A stretch of 8,163 nt of DNA from an uncultured archaeon (GTDB lineage Archaea; Thermoproteota; Nitrososphaeria; Nitrososphaerales; CALBXV01). The stretch lies in the NCBI GenBank assembly GCA_937890045.1, contig CALBXV010000193.1, positions 1-8,163 on the forward strand. Reading direction: 5' to 3'. A model generated the notes under the pieces. It worked only from the letters and a program-made list of their open reading frames with translations. It was not told the origin of the DNA and made no database searches. Positions 6,955-8,163 of the stretch are shown one piece after another (within the stretch, counting starts at the first letter, position 1; each line of letters begins with the position of its first letter). Both the position numbers and the translations under genes were made by a program.

Positions 6955-7659
6955 ATGATGTTCCGTATATTACCTGATAATCTAAAATTTGATGGCTTTA
7001 CATTAGTTACTGGATTTCATGGAATTGGAGTAACTGGATATTGGTCTATTAAATATATGATTCAAAATCTTAAAGCGCGTCGTATTGGTATTATAGATAC
7101 TGATAAAGTATCTCCTGTTTCCAGTACTGCTAATAAATCAATTGTGACACCTTTTGAATTATATAGAAAAGATAATTTAATTTTTTTCAAAACGGAAATT
7201 CAACCTCTTCAAGGTTATGAAATACATTTTTATAGAGAATTATGTGACTGGATTATTAAGTCAAAATTTAAAGAAGTTGTTTTAATTGGTGGATTAGATG
7301 CTAGCTTACAAAATGATAAATCAATGTATCGATTAGTTCATACAAGTGCATATAAACCTAAAAAGAATTTAAAAGGCGCTCTTATCCTTGAAAGTGATCG
7401 ATTAATTGTTGGGCCTGTAGCGTTAATGTTAAATTATTTTGAAGCAATGTTTTTTCCATCATATGCTATTTTACCATATGCGTCAGCAGAACGAGTTGAT
7501 CCTAGAGCTGCTGCAACATCTGTTGTAACTATCTCTGATCACTATTCTTTAAATATCAATGTTGAGTCGTTAATTAAAGGTGCAGAAGATCTAGAATCTC
7601 AAATTGCTCAAAATCAGAGTGTTAAACCACCTAAACGTCCTGATTCGTTTTATACTTGA
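6955..7659 (+). CDS. PAC2-family protein, PbaB-like proteasome assembly/activator homologue
   Basis: A 234-residue member of the PAC2 family, which includes eukaryotic proteasome assembly chaperone 2 and archaeal PbaA and PbaB. The family glycine-rich strand-turn appears as V18-T-G-F-H-G-I-G-V-T-G28, followed by a helix (YWSIKYMIQNLKA) and the strand RIGIID (43-48). A second strand, EVVLIGGLDA (107-116), and a later ILESDRLIVGPVALML segment (144-159) complete the fold. The end is charged and flexible (about 205-230) and closes with S-F-Y-T, a hydrophobic-Tyr-X tail. PbaB of Pyrococcus is reported to activate the 20S proteasome through such a tail. ATG codons at 6955 and 6958 are both possible starts; the fold begins near residue 12 either way. 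A T-run follows the stop codon. Direct proteasome action here is inference. Confidence 0.82.
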   Translation: MMFRILPDNLKFDGFTLVTGFHGIGVTGYWSIKYMIQNLKARRIGIIDTDKVSPVSSTANKSIVTPFELYRKDNLIFFKTEIQPLQGYEIHFYRELCDWIIKSKFKEVVLIGGLDASLQNDKSMYRLVHTSAYKPKKNLKGALILESDRLIVGPVALMLNYFEAMFFPSYAILPYASAERVDPRAAATSVVTISDHYSLNINVESLIKGAEDLESQIAQNQSVKPPKRPDSFYT

Positions 7660-7665
7660 TTTTTT
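7660..7665 (+). terminator. Oligo-T terminator after the PAC2-family gene
   Basis: Six consecutive T residues follow directly after the TGA stop at 7657-7659. Archaeal RNA polymerase can terminate at such U-tracts without a hairpin. The run partly overlaps the stop codon of the convergent zinc-finger gene (7664-7666), so the signal is short and leakage into an antisense transcript is likely. Confidence 0.35.
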
Positions 7666-8017
7666 ATTCTGCTTTTACAGATTTCAATTGAGTTGATTTA
7701 CATACAGGACAATATGACATAGGACTTTTAATTATTGTCCCACAATTCATACAACTAGTAGAAGTTTTGTCTTTACCATATGATATTCTTGCATATGTTT
7801 TTCTTATCATATTTAACTCACTTCTTTTTCGCTCTTCCCATTTCTCAACTTTTTCTGAATCATGTTTTTCCTTTTGTGTTGTGGTTAACCAATCTCCACA
7901 ATTTTTACAATAAGGATATTGTACTCCTGTTTGTGAAAGATTAATTTTCACATCTGTTCTTGAAGCATACATTACATCATTGAATTTAACATTTCTACAA
8001 TTGCATGTCATTAACAT
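7664..8017 (-). CDS. Uncharacterised protein with two cysteine zinc-binding sites
   Basis: I do not recognise a named family in this 117-residue protein. It has two separate sets of four cysteines. The N-terminal set is C5-x-C7 plus C37-x-x-C40-G (C-x-C, then Y-C-K-N-C-G). The C-terminal set is C89-x-x-C92-G plus C103-P-x-C106, a classic short zinc ribbon. Between them residues 45-75 are rich in Lys, Glu and Arg and look like one long exposed helix. There is no signal peptide or membrane segment, so it is cytoplasmic. Zinc ribbons of this kind bind nucleic acid or bridge proteins in transcription and translation complexes; a specific role cannot be assigned. ATG codons at 8017 and 8011 are possible starts, and a TATA-like box about 26 bases upstream favours 8017. 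Its stop is 4 bases from the convergent PAC2 gene. Confidence 0.8.
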   Translation of the reverse strand: MLMTCNCRNVKFNDVMYASRTDVKINLSQTGVQYPYCKNCGDWLTTTQKEKHDSEKVEKWEERKRSELNMIRKTYARISYGKDKTSTSCMNCGTIIKSPMSYCPVCKSTQLKSVKAE

Positions 8018-8038
8018 ATCTTCAAATTATACAATTAC

Positions 8039-8046
8039 TTAAATTA
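8039..8046 (-). promoter_or_regulatory. TATA-like box for the zinc-binding protein, leaderless geometry
   Basis: The minus-strand TAATTTAA is centred about 26 bases before the ATG at 8017, so transcription would begin at the start codon. This supports 8017 over the second in-frame ATG at 8011. The surrounding DNA is AT-rich, so the match alone is weak. Confidence 0.38.
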
Positions 8047-8060
8047 TTACTAAATTAGGT

Positions 8061-8068
8061 AATATTTA
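8061..8068 (+). promoter_or_regulatory. TATA-like box for the aminotransferase gene
   Basis: AATATTTA is centred near 8065, about 31 bases before the ATG at 8096, placing transcription start about 5 bases ahead of the codon. It lies in the 78-base divergent gap shared with the zinc-binding protein gene, so each gene appears to have its own box. Confidence 0.35.
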
Positions 8069-8095
8069 CTAAGTTCTGATAGTGAATATTCTTGT

Positions 8096-8163
8096 ATGGT
8101 TGAAGAATTATTACTTGTACCAGGCCCTACAGCAATTCATAATAGAGTTAAAAAAATTTTAAG
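8096..8163 (+). CDS. Class V aminotransferase N-terminus (partial, runs off right edge)
   Basis: Only 22 residues are present. They begin M-V-E-E-L-L-L-V-P-G-P-T, followed by AIHNRVKKIL. The hydrophobic strand ending L-V-P-G-P-T near the N-terminus is a hallmark of the class V PLP-dependent aminotransferases that include serine-pyruvate, alanine-glyoxylate and serine-glyoxylate aminotransferase; it forms part of the substrate pocket entrance. The PLP-binding lysine would be far downstream, outside the window. The ATG at 8096 is the only usual start after an in-frame TAA at 8060-8062. Which amino donor and acceptor are used cannot be told from this fragment. Confidence 0.75.
   Translation, partial: MVEELLLVPGPTAIHNRVKKIL

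Noticed and set aside
1..8163. Mobile element, CRISPR, defence system or horizontally acquired island
   Set aside because: No transposase, integrase, terminal repeats, repeat-spacer pattern or tRNA target is visible, and the genes are core archaeal housekeeping genes with broadly uniform AT-rich codon use.

Overview
This 8.2-kb, AT-rich, tightly packed stretch is archaeal chromosome. The best fit is a Nitrososphaeria/Thaumarchaeota genome, possibly Nitrosopumilus-like. Supporting traits are a Tat-type Rieske protein overlapping a cytochrome b gene, ribosomal protein L38e (absent from bacteria, patchy in archaea), ABCE1, a two-ring Cdc48 ATPase, a KH-less beta-CASP RNase (aCPSF2 type) and a PAC2-family protein. 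TATA-like boxes lie about 26 bases before several start codons. The lineage call is inference from gene content and base composition, not a phylogeny.

Layout. Positions 1-842 (minus) hold a respiratory bc-complex operon: Rieske protein, then the start of cytochrome b, which runs off the left edge and overlaps Rieske by 8 bases. Positions 922-5344 (minus) hold, in transcription order, a glyoxalase-fold (VOC) protein, Cdc48 and ABCE1; Cdc48 and ABCE1 are 26 bases apart. Positions 5448-6903 hold a convergent pair with a single base between stop codons: L38e (plus) and aCPSF2-like RNase (minus). Positions 6955-8017 hold a second convergent pair, 4 bases apart: a PAC2-family proteasome-linked protein (plus) and an uncharacterised two-zinc-finger protein (minus). 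At the right edge (8096-8163) a class V aminotransferase begins on the plus strand. No intergenic stretch exceeds about 105 bases, and I see no tRNA, rRNA, CRISPR array, insertion sequence or phage gene.

How it works together. Apart from the respiratory genes and two metabolic enzymes, the window is a housekeeping neighbourhood for protein and RNA turnover: ribosome splitting (ABCE1), a ribosomal protein (L38e), RNA cleavage (aCPSF2), protein unfolding (Cdc48) and a possible proteasome assembly factor or activator (PAC2). Both Cdc48 and the PAC2 protein end in a hydrophobic-Tyr-X tail of the type that docks on the 20S proteasome. I do not see a clearly new system. The points most worth following are the two proteasome-docking tails, the tandem Cdc48-ABCE1 arrangement, a departure from consensus in the second ABCE1 P-loop, and the uncharacterised zinc protein.
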